NCBI GenBank assembly: GCA_900556875.1
Contig: USQQ01000008.1
Coordinates: 1-64,000 of the forward strand
Length of the DNA stretch: 64,000 bases
Reading direction: 5' to 3'
From: an uncultured Collinsella sp.
GTDB lineage: Bacteria; Actinomycetota; Coriobacteriia; Coriobacteriales; Coriobacteriaceae
The translations under genes and the position numbers were made by a program. A model generated the notes under the pieces. The model was not told the DNA's origin and made no database searches. It was given only the letters and a program-made list of their open reading frames with translations. Below, piece by piece: positions 26,134 to 34,715 of the stretch; the first letter of the stretch is position 1; every line of letters starts with the position of its first letter.

Positions 26134-26756
26134 AGACCGAGAGCCTCTTTGACATCCCCGTACACGGTCTCGCGAGCCTGGTCACCGTTGACCGACTTGA
26201 GCAGACCCTGGCCACGATAGTAGTCGACGAGCGGGCTCGTGGACTTCTCGTAGACGTCGAGACGGTTCTTGATGGTCTCGGGCTTGTCGTCGTCGCGCTG
26301 ATACATCTCGCCGGCGCACTTGGGGCAGGTAGCATCGGCAGCGGTGCCGGTGTAACCGCAGGCGCGGCAGGTGCGACGCGAAGACAGACGATCGATGATG
26401 ACCTCGGGGGCCACGTCGACCAGAAGGGCGCAGTCGATCTCGCGACCCATGGCGGAGAGCTCGGAATCGAGCGTCACAGCCTGGGCGGTGTTGCGCGGGA
26501 AGCCATCGAGGATGAAGCCCTGCTGGGCGTCATCGGCAGCAAGGCGCTCCTTGACAAGGTCGATCACGAGCTGGTCGGGAACGAGCTCGCCAGCGTCCAT
26601 GTACTTCTTAGCCTGAATACCAAGCTCGGTGCCACCCTTGACGGCAGCACGCAGCAGGTCGCCCGTGGAAATGTGAGCGACGCCAAACTCGGCGACGAGC
26701 TCCTGTGCGACGGTGCCCTTACCGGCACCCGGAGCTCCGAGCAATACGAGGTTCAT
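26130..26756 (-). CDS. adk: Adenylate kinase
   Basis: 208 residues starting MNLVLLGAPGAGKGT (P-loop; GAGGAGG seven bases upstream, the two-codon-longer TTG start is not preferred). The lid domain carries four Cys (CRACGYTG...CPKCAGE), a zinc-binding lid typical of Gram-positive-type Adk. Interconverts ATP+AMP and 2 ADP. It lies between secY and map. Confidence 0.95.
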   Translation of the reverse strand: MNLVLLGAPGAGKGTVAQELVAEFGVAHISTGDLLRAAVKGGTELGIQAKKYMDAGELVPDQLVIDLVKERLAADDAQQGFILDGFPRNTAQAVTLDSELSAMGREIDCALLVDVAPEVIIDRLSSRRTCRACGYTGTAADATCPKCAGEMYQRDDDKPETIKNRLDVYEKSTSPLVDYYRGQGLLKSVNGDQARETVYGDVKEALGL

Positions 26757-26774
26757 GAGCAATCCTCCTCTAGC

Positions 26775-28061
26775 CTATTTAAAGAATCCATCGTAATCAT
26801 ACATCTTGATCTGGCCTTCGAGCTTATCGACCGTGTCGAGCACGACGCCGACCATGATGAGGATGGACGTGCCGCCAAATGCCTGGATCAGATGGTTACC
26901 CGTGAAGGAGAAGATGATCGAAGGCACGATGGCGATGAGCGCCAAAAAGACAGCGCTGGGAAGCGTAATCTTGTTGAGCGCGTTCTTGATGTAGGCCGCG
27001 GTAGCCCTACCCGGACGCACGCCCGGAATAAAGCCGCCCTGCTTCTTAAGGTTGTCGGCCGTGTCATCGGGATTGAACACCATGGAGGTGTAGAAGTACG
27101 CGAAGAACACGATGAGGACAACGTTAAGCACCCAGTTGAGCCAACCGGTCGAAAGCGCGGAGGCAACTGCCTGAATCCAGCCGATGCCGGGGAAGAACAC
27201 GGCAATCTGAGCCGGGAAGTACAGCAGCGCCGAAGCGAAGATGATCGGCACGACACCCGCGGTGTTGACCTTGATGGGCAGGTAGGTGGTCTGGCCACCC
27301 ATCATGCGACGGCCAACGACGCGTTTGGCGTAGGAGACCGGGATGCGGCGCTGGCCGCGCTCAAGGAAAACAATCAGCGGAATAACCAGCAGGATGATGG
27401 CGCAGATGATCACCATGGTGATGATGCCACCGGCATTGCCCTCGGTGCTGGAAAAGATCGCCTGCGGCAGACCGGCCATGATGTTCGCGAAGATGATCAG
27501 CGACATGCCATTGCCGATACCGCGCTGGGTGATGAGCTCACCAATCCACATGATCAGCATGGCGCCCGCGGTGAGCGTACCGACGATCATGAGGTCGAAG
27601 ATGATCTCGGGAGCGCCGGCGCCATTGAAGCTGATGCCGAAGCTCTTAAAGAGGAAGAGGTAACCCACGGAGTTGAGGATTGCCAGAGCCAAGGTGAGGT
27701 AACGCGAATACTGCGTAATCTTGGTCTGACCGACCTCGCCCTCGCGGGCAAGCTCATGCAGGGAAGGCACGACGGCCTGGAGCATCTGGAGGATGATCGA
27801 GCTGGTGATGTAAGGCATGATGCCCAGCGAAAACACCGACACATAGCTCAACGCGCCGCCAGAGAAAAGATTCAGGAGGGCCATAGCACCTGCGGCGACC
27901 GAATTGTTATCGGTCGAGAAAAGGCCCAGCATCCCCTGGAAGGGAATGCCGGGCACAGGAACGTGCGCACCAATGCGGTACACGACGAGCATAGCTATGG
28001 TAAAAAGAATCTTTTCGCGCAATTCTTTGATGCGGAAAGCATTCTTAAGACCATTTAGCAC
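26775..28061 (-). CDS. secY: Protein translocase subunit SecY
   Basis: 428 residues with ten membrane segments and the SecY features GIGNGMSLIIFANI and the plug-helix region near the start (GIPFQGMLGLF). Core channel of the SecYEG translocon. A GTG start overlaps the rplO stop codon (GTGCTAA), consistent with translational coupling. Confidence 0.96.
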   Translation of the reverse strand: MLNGLKNAFRIKELREKILFTIAMLVVYRIGAHVPVPGIPFQGMLGLFSTDNNSVAAGAMALLNLFSGGALSYVSVFSLGIMPYITSSIILQMLQAVVPSLHELAREGEVGQTKITQYSRYLTLALAILNSVGYLFLFKSFGISFNGAGAPEIIFDLMIVGTLTAGAMLIMWIGELITQRGIGNGMSLIIFANIMAGLPQAIFSSTEGNAGGIITMVIICAIILLVIPLIVFLERGQRRIPVSYAKRVVGRRMMGGQTTYLPIKVNTAGVVPIIFASALLYFPAQIAVFFPGIGWIQAVASALSTGWLNWVLNVVLIVFFAYFYTSMVFNPDDTADNLKKQGGFIPGVRPGRATAAYIKNALNKITLPSAVFLALIAIVPSIIFSFTGNHLIQAFGGTSILIMVGVVLDTVDKLEGQIKMYDYDGFFK

Positions 28062-28504
28062 GGCAGCTCGACCTTTCCGCCGGCGGCCTCGATCTTGGCC
28101 TGCGCAGAAGCGCTGACCTTATCGACCTTGACCGTGAACTTCTTGGTGAGCTCACCATTGCCGAGCACCTTGACGGGCTCGAACTCGCTCTTGGTGATGC
28201 GAGCGGCCTTAAGAGCGGCACCGTCGATCACAGCGCCATCCTCGAACTTACGCTCGAGACGCTCAACGTTAACAGCGGTGTACTCGATACGACGGGGGTT
28301 GCGGAAGCCCGGAAGCTTGGGCAGGCGCATAGCCAGCGGAGTCTGGCCACCCTCGAAGCCGGCACCCTTGGTGCCGCCAGAGCGGGAACCCTGGCCCTTC
28401 TGACCGCGGCCAGAAGTGGTGCCGTGACCCGAAGAATTGCCACGGCCGACGCGCTTGCGGTTCTTGGTGGAACCGGGCGCGGGAGTAAGATCGTGAAGCT
28501 GCAT
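28055..28504 (-). CDS. rplO: 50S ribosomal protein L15
   Basis: 149 residues, beginning MQLHDLTPAPGSTKNRKRVG with the Gly/Arg-rich N-terminal extension (GHGTTSGRGQKGQGSRSGG) that enters the 23S core. Overlaps secY by 7 bp. Confidence 0.97.
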   Translation of the reverse strand: MQLHDLTPAPGSTKNRKRVGRGNSSGHGTTSGRGQKGQGSRSGGTKGAGFEGGQTPLAMRLPKLPGFRNPRRIEYTAVNVERLERKFEDGAVIDGAALKAARITKSEFEPVKVLGNGELTKKFTVKVDKVSASAQAKIEAAGGKVELPC

Positions 28505-28507
28505 TTG

Positions 28508-28690
28508 CTACTCCTCTACAATCTCGACAAGGTGCTTGACCTTGAAGATCATGCCGCGGACGGACTCGTTGTCAGCAATCTCGCGAACCTCGCGGATCCT
28601 GTGGAGACCGAGGGCACGGACAGTACGGACCTGGTCCTGCTTGCAACCGTTGGTGCTGCGGACCTGCTTGATCTTGATGGTGTCAGCCAT
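28508..28690 (-). CDS. rpmD: 50S ribosomal protein L30
   Basis: 60 residues (MADTIKIKQVRSTNGCKQDQ), the short bacterial L30, 2 bp from rpsE and 3 bp from rplO. Confidence 0.96.
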   Translation of the reverse strand: MADTIKIKQVRSTNGCKQDQVRTVRALGLHRIREVREIADNESVRGMIFKVKHLVEIVEE

Positions 28691-28692
28691 GC

Positions 28693-29217
28693 TTAGTTCT
28701 CCTTACCGACGAACATCTCGGAGACCGTCAGGCCACGGCGAGCCGCGACGTCCTCAGGGCTGGAGAGCTCCTTGAGGCCCTCAACGGCAGCCTTGATGAT
28801 GTTGAGGCCGTTGTCGGTACCGAGGGACTTGGACAGGACGTTCTTGATGCCAGCAAGCTCAAAGAGGGGACGCACAGCGCCGCCGGCGATAACGCCGGTA
28901 CCCTCGACAGCGGGCTTGATGATGATGCGGCCGGCACCAAAGTGGCCGAGAACCTCGTGCGGGATGGTGCCCTGCTCGGTCACCGGCACGTGGAACATGT
29001 TCTTCTTGGCATCGAGAGACGCCTTGGAGATGGCCAGGGGCACCTCAGCGGACTTGCCCATGCCAACGCCGACGTTACCCTTGCCGTCGCCAACGACGAC
29101 GAGAGCGACGAGGCTCATGCGACGACCACCCTTGACGGTCTTCGACACGCGGTTGATGTAAACGACGCGCTCCTCGAACTCGGAGGCCTCGCGCTGCTGC
29201 TTCTGATTACGAGCCAT
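28693..29217 (-). CDS. rpsE: 30S ribosomal protein S5
   Basis: 174 residues; double-stranded RNA-binding N-domain (SKTVKGGRRMSLVALVVVGD) and the GVGMGKSAEVPLAISKA segment. Involved in decoding accuracy. Confidence 0.97.
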   Translation of the reverse strand: MARNQKQQREASEFEERVVYINRVSKTVKGGRRMSLVALVVVGDGKGNVGVGMGKSAEVPLAISKASLDAKKNMFHVPVTEQGTIPHEVLGHFGAGRIIIKPAVEGTGVIAGGAVRPLFELAGIKNVLSKSLGTDNGLNIIKAAVEGLKELSSPEDVAARRGLTVSEMFVGKEN

Positions 29218-29231
29218 GTGCTACATACCTC

Positions 29232-29600
29232 CTAGAACTCGAGACCGGCGGCACGAGCACCGTCGGCGAGGGCCTTGACGCGGCCATGGTAGATACGGCC
29301 ACCGCGATCGAAGGCGACCTTGGTGATGCCGGCCTCGATGGCGCGCTTGCCAACGAGCTGACCGACCTTCTCCGCAGCCTCCTTGTTCGAGGTGTGGGTG
29401 CCCTTGAACTCGGCCTCGAGGGTCGAGGCAGAGACGAGCGTCAGGCTGGAGCCCTTGCTGTCGTCGATGATCTGGGCATAGATGTTGGCGTTAGTACGGG
29501 TCACGCGAAGACGCGGACGCTCGGAGGTACCCGAGACCTTGCCGCGAACACGACGCTGACGACGCTTGAGGCCTTCCAGCTTCGCCTTATGCTTGTTCAT
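29232..29600 (-). CDS. rplR: 50S ribosomal protein L18
   Basis: 122 residues (MNKHKAKLEGLKRRQRRVRG); 5S rRNA-binding, with the C-terminal GRIYHGRVKALADGARAAGL typical of L18. Preceded by rplF with a 75-bp gap. Confidence 0.97.
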   Translation of the reverse strand: MNKHKAKLEGLKRRQRRVRGKVSGTSERPRLRVTRTNANIYAQIIDDSKGSSLTLVSASTLEAEFKGTHTSNKEAAEKVGQLVGKRAIEAGITKVAFDRGGRIYHGRVKALADGARAAGLEF

Positions 29601-29675
29601 ACGTAAACTCCTAAAAAGGTTGATCTTGCCAGCACCTGACGGGGTGCTGGTCTTATGCGAGTGAGTCGGTTACGA

Positions 29676-30212
29676 CTACTTGGCGGCCTTACCCAGCTTG
29701 CGGCGGATGTGCTCGCCAACGTAGTGGATACCCTTGCCCTTGTAAGGCTCGGGAGGACGATGGCCGCGGATCTCAGCGGCGATCTGACCGACCTGCTGCT
29801 TGTTGATACCCTTGACGTTCACGTGGGTGTTGTCGGGAACCTCGAAGGTGATGCCCTCGGGAGCCTCGACGATCACGGGGTGCGAGAAGCCCAGGGAGAA
29901 CTCGAGGTTCTTGCCCTTCTGCTGCACGCGGTAACCGACGCCGGCGAGCTCGAGCTTCTTCTCGAAGCCCTCGGAAACGCCAACAACCATGTTGTGGATG
30001 AGGGCGCGGGTGAGGCCGTGGCGGGCACGGGTCTCACGCTCGTCGTCGGGACGGGAAACGGTGAGGACGTTGTCCTCGACGTTGATAGCGAGCTTCTCAA
30101 AGACATCGAGCTCGAGCTGGCCCTTGGGGCCCTTGACGACAACGTTGTTGCCGTTGACTGCCACTTCGACTCCGGCGGGAATCTGGACAGGCTTATTACC
30201 GATACGAGACAC
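29676..30212 (-). CDS. rplF: 50S ribosomal protein L6
   Basis: 178 residues in two repeated alpha/beta domains; starts MSRIGNKPVQIPAGVEVAV and ends with the KGKGIHYVGEHIRRKLGK signature near the C-terminus. Confidence 0.97.
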   Translation of the reverse strand: MSRIGNKPVQIPAGVEVAVNGNNVVVKGPKGQLELDVFEKLAINVEDNVLTVSRPDDERETRARHGLTRALIHNMVVGVSEGFEKKLELAGVGYRVQQKGKNLEFSLGFSHPVIVEAPEGITFEVPDNTHVNVKGINKQQVGQIAAEIRGHRPPEPYKGKGIHYVGEHIRRKLGKAAK

Positions 30213-30245
30213 GGTGATCTCCTTTCCTTCTACCTACCGAGCGAA

Positions 30246-30644
30246 TTACCAGACGTAAGCGATGATCTCGCCGCCGACGTTGTGCTTGCGAGCATCGCGG
30301 TCGGTCATGACGCCATGGCTGGTGGAAATGATGGCGGTACCAAGGCCACCGCGGACGCGGGGCATGTCGGCAACGCCGGTGTACTTACGCAGGCCCGGCT
30401 TGGAAATGCGGCGGATGCCGTTGATGACCTTAGCCTTCTTGGGACCATACTTAAGCGTGATGTGCAGAGTCTTCTGGGGAACGGTGTCCTCGACATCGTA
30501 GCCCTCGATGTAGCCCTCCTCGTGCAGAACACGAGCGATCTCGACGAGCTTCTTGCTGCTCGGCATGGAGACCGTGGCCTTGTTCACAGAGTTAGCGTTA
30601 CGGATGCGCGTAAGCATATCTGCGATCGGGTCTGTAAGGTTCAT
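30246..30644 (-). CDS. rpsH: 30S ribosomal protein S8
   Basis: 132 residues (MNLTDPIADMLTRIRNANSV); the S8 C-terminal motif GIAIISTSHGVMTDR-like is seen as GTAIISTSHGVMTDRDAR. In many bacteria S8 represses the spc operon by binding the rplE region. Confidence 0.97.
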   Translation of the reverse strand: MNLTDPIADMLTRIRNANSVNKATVSMPSSKKLVEIARVLHEEGYIEGYDVEDTVPQKTLHITLKYGPKKAKVINGIRRISKPGLRKYTGVADMPRVRGGLGTAIISTSHGVMTDRDARKHNVGGEIIAYVW

Positions 30645-30763
30645 ACAGATTCTCCTTCGTTCTTGATGAACACGTGCTCTTGGTTCTTCGCCGCCCTTAA
30701 CGGCAAAGCCTTTTTAGCGCGTTTTCCCTGTTCCAAACTGATGCTTGAAACGCTGGTAGTGAC

Positions 30764-30949
30764 TTACCAGCTGGCCTTCTTAACGCCGGGAAGCTCGCCC
30801 TTGAGTGCAAGCTCGCGGAAGCAGACACGGCACAGGCCGAACTTGCGGTACACAGAGTGCGGACGGCCGCAGCGCTGGCAGCGCGTGTACTCACGAGTAG
30901 AGAACTTCTGCTTGCGATTGCACTTGACGATCATCGATGTCTTAGCCAC
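30764..30949 (-). CDS. rpsZ: 30S ribosomal protein S14 type Z (zinc-binding)
   Basis: 61 residues with the four-Cys zinc motif CQRC...CRVC (~25-43), so the short zinc (C+) form; the annotation rpsN is also in use. It sits between rplE and rpsH as usual. Confidence 0.95.
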   Translation of the reverse strand: MAKTSMIVKCNRKQKFSTREYTRCQRCGRPHSVYRKFGLCRVCFRELALKGELPGVKKASW

Positions 30950-31028
30950 TTATATCCTCCTCACATAGAGTATTGTTCGCCCCAAGCGCCGCCCCCTTCT
31001 GGGAACGGCGCTCATAGGGCAGGTGAAC

Positions 31029-31586
31029 CTATTTCTTGAACGGGAAACCGAAGGCGTCCAGAAGGGCCTTGGCCTCCTCATCGGTGTTGGCGGTGGTCAC
31101 GAAAGTAATGTCCATACCACGCTGGTGATCGACGGAGTCGAAGTCGATCTCGGGGAAGATGAGCTGCTCGGTGACGCCCATGGAGAAGTTACCACGACCG
31201 TCGAAGCTCTTGGCGGAGATGCCGCGGAAGTCGCGGATACGGGGAATCGCGACGGAGGTCAGACGATCGAAGAACTCCCACATACGGTCGCCACGCAGGG
31301 TAACCTTGCAGCCGATCGGCATACCAGCGCGCAGGCGGAAGGTAGCGATGGACTTGCGGGCACGGGTGATCATCGGCTGCTGACCGGTGATGGCGCGCAG
31401 GTCGCGCACGGCACCGTCGATGGCCTTGGAATCGGTAGCGGCCTCGCCGACACCCATGTTCACGACGATCTTCTCAAACTTGGGGATCATCATGACGTTC
31501 TCGTACTGGAACTTGTCCTGAAGCTGCTGCTTGACCTCGTTGTTGTACTTGGTCTTCAGACGCGGCACATACTTCTCTTCTGCCAT
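31029..31586 (-). CDS. rplE: 50S ribosomal protein L5
   Basis: 185 residues (KYVPRLKTKYNNEVKQQLQD near the start, MDITFVTTANTDEEAKALLD near the end), a 5S rRNA-binding protein. In most bacteria rplE follows rplX; here it is the first ribosomal gene and is preceded by its own promoter-like sequence and a 137-base leader. AGGAGT sits upstream of the ATG. Confidence 0.96.
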   Translation of the reverse strand: MAEEKYVPRLKTKYNNEVKQQLQDKFQYENVMMIPKFEKIVVNMGVGEAATDSKAIDGAVRDLRAITGQQPMITRARKSIATFRLRAGMPIGCKVTLRGDRMWEFFDRLTSVAIPRIRDFRGISAKSFDGRGNFSMGVTEQLIFPEIDFDSVDHQRGMDITFVTTANTDEEAKALLDAFGFPFKK

Positions 31587-31723
31587 TGTTCACTCCTTCT
31601 TGGGGTTTTAAGCACGGGGCGTGGCCACGATGGGTTGTCCTCGTGCCTCCTGGCTGCATCCGCGCCGCTCATGGCATTTCGCGGTTTGGACTCGACGCAG
31701 CAGGAGCCGACAAAACAATCGGT

Positions 31724-31752
31724 ACTATACGCGCATCGGGAGCGTATTTCCA
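31724..31752 (-). promoter_or_regulatory. Predicted sigma-70-type promoter for the rplE operon
   Basis: On the minus strand a -35-like TGGAAA (31747-31752) and a -10 TATAGT (31724-31729) are separated by exactly 17 bp, with transcription toward rplE. Start expected near 31716, leaving about 130 bases of leader. A hairpin of GCACG/CGTGC arms lies in the leader. Nothing else is seen in the 325-bp gap 31587-31911 besides this, the leader and the repeat at 31828. Confidence 0.5.
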
Positions 31753-31827
31753 GAAAAACCTCGTCTGCCTGCACAACTCCACAACTCCCCCGCACATATT
31801 GATCCCTAGGGGACGGAGGAAAATGGC

Positions 31828-31894
31828 AGTTGCGGTGAAATAGGGACCGTTTGACGGCTTAACAGGCTTTAACAGTCCGTATTTCACCGCAACT
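31828..31894. repeat. REP-like palindrome (copy 1)
   Basis: Arms AGTTGCGGTGAAATA (31828-31842) and TATTTCACCGCAACT (31880-31894) pair perfectly over 15 bp. The loop contains CGGCTTAACAGG, also nearly present in the second copy. It lies just after the 3' end of xdhC. Same family as 34622-34688. Confidence 0.75.
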
Positions 31895-31911
31895 CATATA
31901 TGGGGATGCGA

Positions 31912-32955
31912 TTAGCGCTTGCGGGGGACGAGCTTGGTGCGGCGCAGGTGGATCATCTCGGCAGCGATGGAGATGGCGATCTCCTCGGGGTCCTCGGCCT
32001 CGATGGCGACACCGATCGGCAGGTGCAGCTCGTCGATCTGGTCCCGCGTAAAGCCCTCCTGCTCCAGGCGGGCGCGCACAAAGGCCGTCTTGCGGCGCGA
32101 ACCCAGACAGCCCAGATAGGCGGGCTTGGCGTGCATGGCCTGAATCACCACGTCGATATCGGACTTGTGACCCGCCGTGGCGACGACCACTAGGTCACGC
32201 GGGCCGATGGGGCACTGCTTGCTCAGGTTCTTGTAGTCGACCAGACGACGGTCGTAGACACCGGGCACCCATTCGGGGGTCAGTGTGCCGGGGCGGTCGT
32301 CGCAAGCCACGACGGCAAAGCCCGCCGCCGTGAGCACCCGCGCCGTCGCAGCACCCACGTGGCCGCAGCCAAAGATATAGGTCAGGCCCTCGGGGCAGAG
32401 CGTCTCGATGTGCGCCGCGGGAATCTCGGAGGCCGCGTTGGTGTAGGTGACCTTACTCCCCTCCTCCACCAGCGAAAGCTCGGGGCAGCCCATTATGGTG
32501 CGGCGCGACTCCTCGCCATGGTATTCGGCAACGTCGCCTTCATGCGCACTTGCGATAAACGGTTCAAAGTCGATGGCGAAGTCGCCGATGCGCCGATAGG
32601 CCAAGACGTCGGCAACCGACTGGAACAACGGTGCCTGGGTCGCATCCAGATGCAGGTAGCACAGGCAGATGGCTCCGCCGCAAATCATGCCGGTATCGGA
32701 GTTCTCGCCGCCCATGGTGTAGCGGACCAGACGCGATTTACCCCCGGCCAGCAGCTCGCGCGCCTCGTCCAGCGCAAAGAGCTCAATCTTGCCGCCGCCG
32801 ATAGTGCCCGCTTGGCTGCCATCGGCAAAGACAGTCATCCATGCGCCCACACCGCGCGGGGACGACCCCGCCGTACCGGCCACTACCACCAGCTCGCACG
32901 TCTCGCCAGCACGCAGGGCGGCAAGCGCCGCATTCACAACATCGAGCTTTTCCAT
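31912..32955 (-). CDS. xdhC: XdhC/CoxI family molybdenum-hydroxylase maturation protein
   Basis: 347 residues. The N-terminal XdhC domain (TAGSSPRGVGAWMTVF, TIGGGKIE, GMICGGAICLCYLH) and the C-terminal Rossmann-like XdhC_C domain (YIFGCGHVGAATARVL, ATAGHKSDIDVVIQAM) are present. It inserts or sulfurates the molybdenum cofactor of xanthine-dehydrogenase-type enzymes; here neighbouring yqeB/yqeC make a selenium-dependent version likely. GDIAT and the adjacent gene pattern place it in the Se-molybdenum hydroxylase accessory set. It is 9 bp from yqeB and is the last gene before the REP-like element. Confidence 0.9.
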   Translation of the reverse strand: MEKLDVVNAALAALRAGETCELVVVAGTAGSSPRGVGAWMTVFADGSQAGTIGGGKIELFALDEARELLAGGKSRLVRYTMGGENSDTGMICGGAICLCYLHLDATQAPLFQSVADVLAYRRIGDFAIDFEPFIASAHEGDVAEYHGEESRRTIMGCPELSLVEEGSKVTYTNAASEIPAAHIETLCPEGLTYIFGCGHVGAATARVLTAAGFAVVACDDRPGTLTPEWVPGVYDRRLVDYKNLSKQCPIGPRDLVVVATAGHKSDIDVVIQAMHAKPAYLGCLGSRRKTAFVRARLEQEGFTRDQIDELHLPIGVAIEAEDPEEIAISIAAEMIHLRRTKLVPRKR

Positions 32956-32964
32956 TGCCGCCTT

Positions 32965-33759
32965 CTATCCTCTAAAGACATCGGTGAGCATAGCGAGTGC
33001 CTCGAGCACGCCGCCGCCGACCGACGTCGCTTTGTCCGAAATGTAGTTGATATAGCTGGCATCGCCGCGTGGATCGACATCGGCGCATTTAAAGCCCTCA
33101 GTCACCTGCACGCCGTTCGCCAAAAGCCCGCGCAGACAGCCATCGATCTGCGTGCACATGGGCGTATCGCCCGCGTAGCCAATCACGTCTCCGGCGCTCA
33201 CGATGTCGCCGATTGCGCGGTCGGACCGAAACACGCCGGCGGCGGGGCTGTGGATAACACGTTCCTTGCCATAGCCGGCGATAATGCCCGGCACGCCCGT
33301 GTTGGGCTGGGGCGAACCTTGGGTAATGACACGGCCCAGGAAATGCCCACGCATGGTCTCGACCACGGCGTCGCAGTCAACCGGCGCGGTAAAGCCCGGC
33401 CCCACGGCGATGACGGCAGGCGCCATGTCGCGCGTGGTGCCCAAGTTGCGCTTAGCCAAAATCGCGTCGACCACAGCAGCGGGTTTAAGCTCATCGAGCA
33501 TCTTGGCCTGAGGGTCCACCACAACGGCGACGTCTCCAGCCTCGGTAATCTCAAGCGCCTCAGCCGGCGTCTGTGCCAAGCGAGCGCGAATGCCTTCGAC
33601 CTCGACCTCGCCCAGGCGAATGGCCTCGCAAAAACAGATTGTGCGGCGGATGCACGTGGGAACCGCGATATCGGCCATAACGACCGAAACGCCGGCGCGC
33701 ACCAAGCGAGCGGCGACGCCCGTGGCGATATCGCCGGCGCCGCGAACATAAACGAGCAT
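32965..33759 (-). CDS. yqeB: Selenium-dependent molybdenum hydroxylase system protein YqeB
   Basis: 264 residues, EF2563/YqeB family. Starts VRGAGDIATGVAARLVRAG, a Rossmann-like dinucleotide pattern, and includes AVGPGFTAPVDCDAVVETMRG. Family members occur only with selenium-dependent molybdenum hydroxylases and are thought to act in selenium insertion; biochemical proof is lacking. It is directly upstream of xdhC and divergent from yqeC, with 102 bp between them holding a short AGCGG hairpin and AT-rich promoter-like sequence. Confidence 0.88.
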   Translation of the reverse strand: MLVYVRGAGDIATGVAARLVRAGVSVVMADIAVPTCIRRTICFCEAIRLGEVEVEGIRARLAQTPAEALEITEAGDVAVVVDPQAKMLDELKPAAVVDAILAKRNLGTTRDMAPAVIAVGPGFTAPVDCDAVVETMRGHFLGRVITQGSPQPNTGVPGIIAGYGKERVIHSPAAGVFRSDRAIGDIVSAGDVIGYAGDTPMCTQIDGCLRGLLANGVQVTEGFKCADVDPRGDASYINYISDKATSVGGGVLEALAMLTDVFRG

Positions 33760-33861
33760 TCCCGGGGCACCTCCCTGTGCTACGGTTTGAGCAGAGCAAA
33801 AGCGGTTCGGCCGCTACTCTGATGATTATTTATTATCACAGTATTATACGGCGGTGAACAG

Positions 33862-34596
33862 ATGGAAACGACGAGCGGAAACCTTGCCTCCGCGCTCAAG
33901 ATCGAGCCGGGCATTACCGCAATTATCGGCAGCGGTGGCAAGTCGACCTTGCTAAAGACGCTGGGTCTCGAGCTCATGCGCGCTGGCGGCCGCGTGCTCC
34001 TCTGCACCACCACGCACATGTTTCCCGTCGCCGGCGTGCCGTGGGACGGGTCAAACCGTCGCCTGGATGCCGCGCCTTGGAAGCCGGGTGCCGCGCATGT
34101 CCCCGGCTGCACCTGCAAGGTATGCGCTGGCATGAGCCGCGGAAGCATCTGCCAGGCGGGTGTTTTGGACCCGGAGACAGGCAAGCTCTCCGCCCCCGCC
34201 GAGCCGCTCGGCGAGCTGGCACGGCGCTTTAACTATGTGTTGGCCGAGGCAGATGGCAGCAAGCAACTCCCGCTCAAGGCGCATGCCGCCTGGGAGCCGG
34301 TAATTCCCGCCGCCACGGCAAACGTTGTCTGGGTCGTCGGCGCCTCGGGGCTGGGCAAGCCCGTCGCCGAGGTTGTCCACCGCCCCGAGCTCTTCTGCGA
34401 GCGCTGCGACTGCGAGCCTACCGACATCGCCACGCCCGAGCGCGTCGCCCAGGTGCTCAATGCCGAGATGCAGATGCTGAACCTAAACAATGCCCGTATC
34501 ATGCTCAACCAAGTCGACACGCTTGCCGACTCAACGATAGCCGACCGCTTCCAGGCAGCCCTCGGCCGCCCCGTCGTCGCCACCAACCTCAAGTAG
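33862..34596 (+). CDS. yqeC: Selenium cofactor biosynthesis protein YqeC (P-loop)
   Basis: 244 residues with a P-loop GSGGKSTLLKTLG (~26-38) and several cysteine pairs (CTCKVCAGMSRGSIC, CERCDCEP) in the middle and end. YqeC is restricted to genomes with Se-dependent molybdenum hydroxylases; a role in activating or delivering selenium is assumed. It is on the plus strand, divergent from yqeB-xdhC, and ends at a palindrome shared with the hydantoinase gene on the other strand. Confidence 0.88.
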   Translation: METTSGNLASALKIEPGITAIIGSGGKSTLLKTLGLELMRAGGRVLLCTTTHMFPVAGVPWDGSNRRLDAAPWKPGAAHVPGCTCKVCAGMSRGSICQAGVLDPETGKLSAPAEPLGELARRFNYVLAEADGSKQLPLKAHAAWEPVIPAATANVVWVVGASGLGKPVAEVVHRPELFCERCDCEPTDIATPERVAQVLNAEMQMLNLNNARIMLNQVDTLADSTIADRFQAALGRPVVATNLK

Positions 34597-34621
34597 CTGG
34601 CGCTGCCCCAGCAGGCCTATA

Positions 34622-34688
34622 AGTTGCGGTGGAATAGTTCCTGAAACGGCCTATTTGGCGGCTAAACAGGAACTATTCCACCGCAACT
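34622..34688. repeat. REP-like palindrome (copy 2), between convergent yqeC and hydantoinase genes
   Basis: A 22-bp perfect inverted repeat (arms begin AGTTGCGGTGGAATAGTT and its complement; 34622-34643 and 34667-34688) with a 23-base loop that contains CGGCTAAACAGG. It likely terminates both convergent transcripts and shares arms and loop with copy 1. Confidence 0.8.
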
Positions 34689-34715
34689 GCGGAGGGAAAT
34701 CCGGTGATCTTCCTG

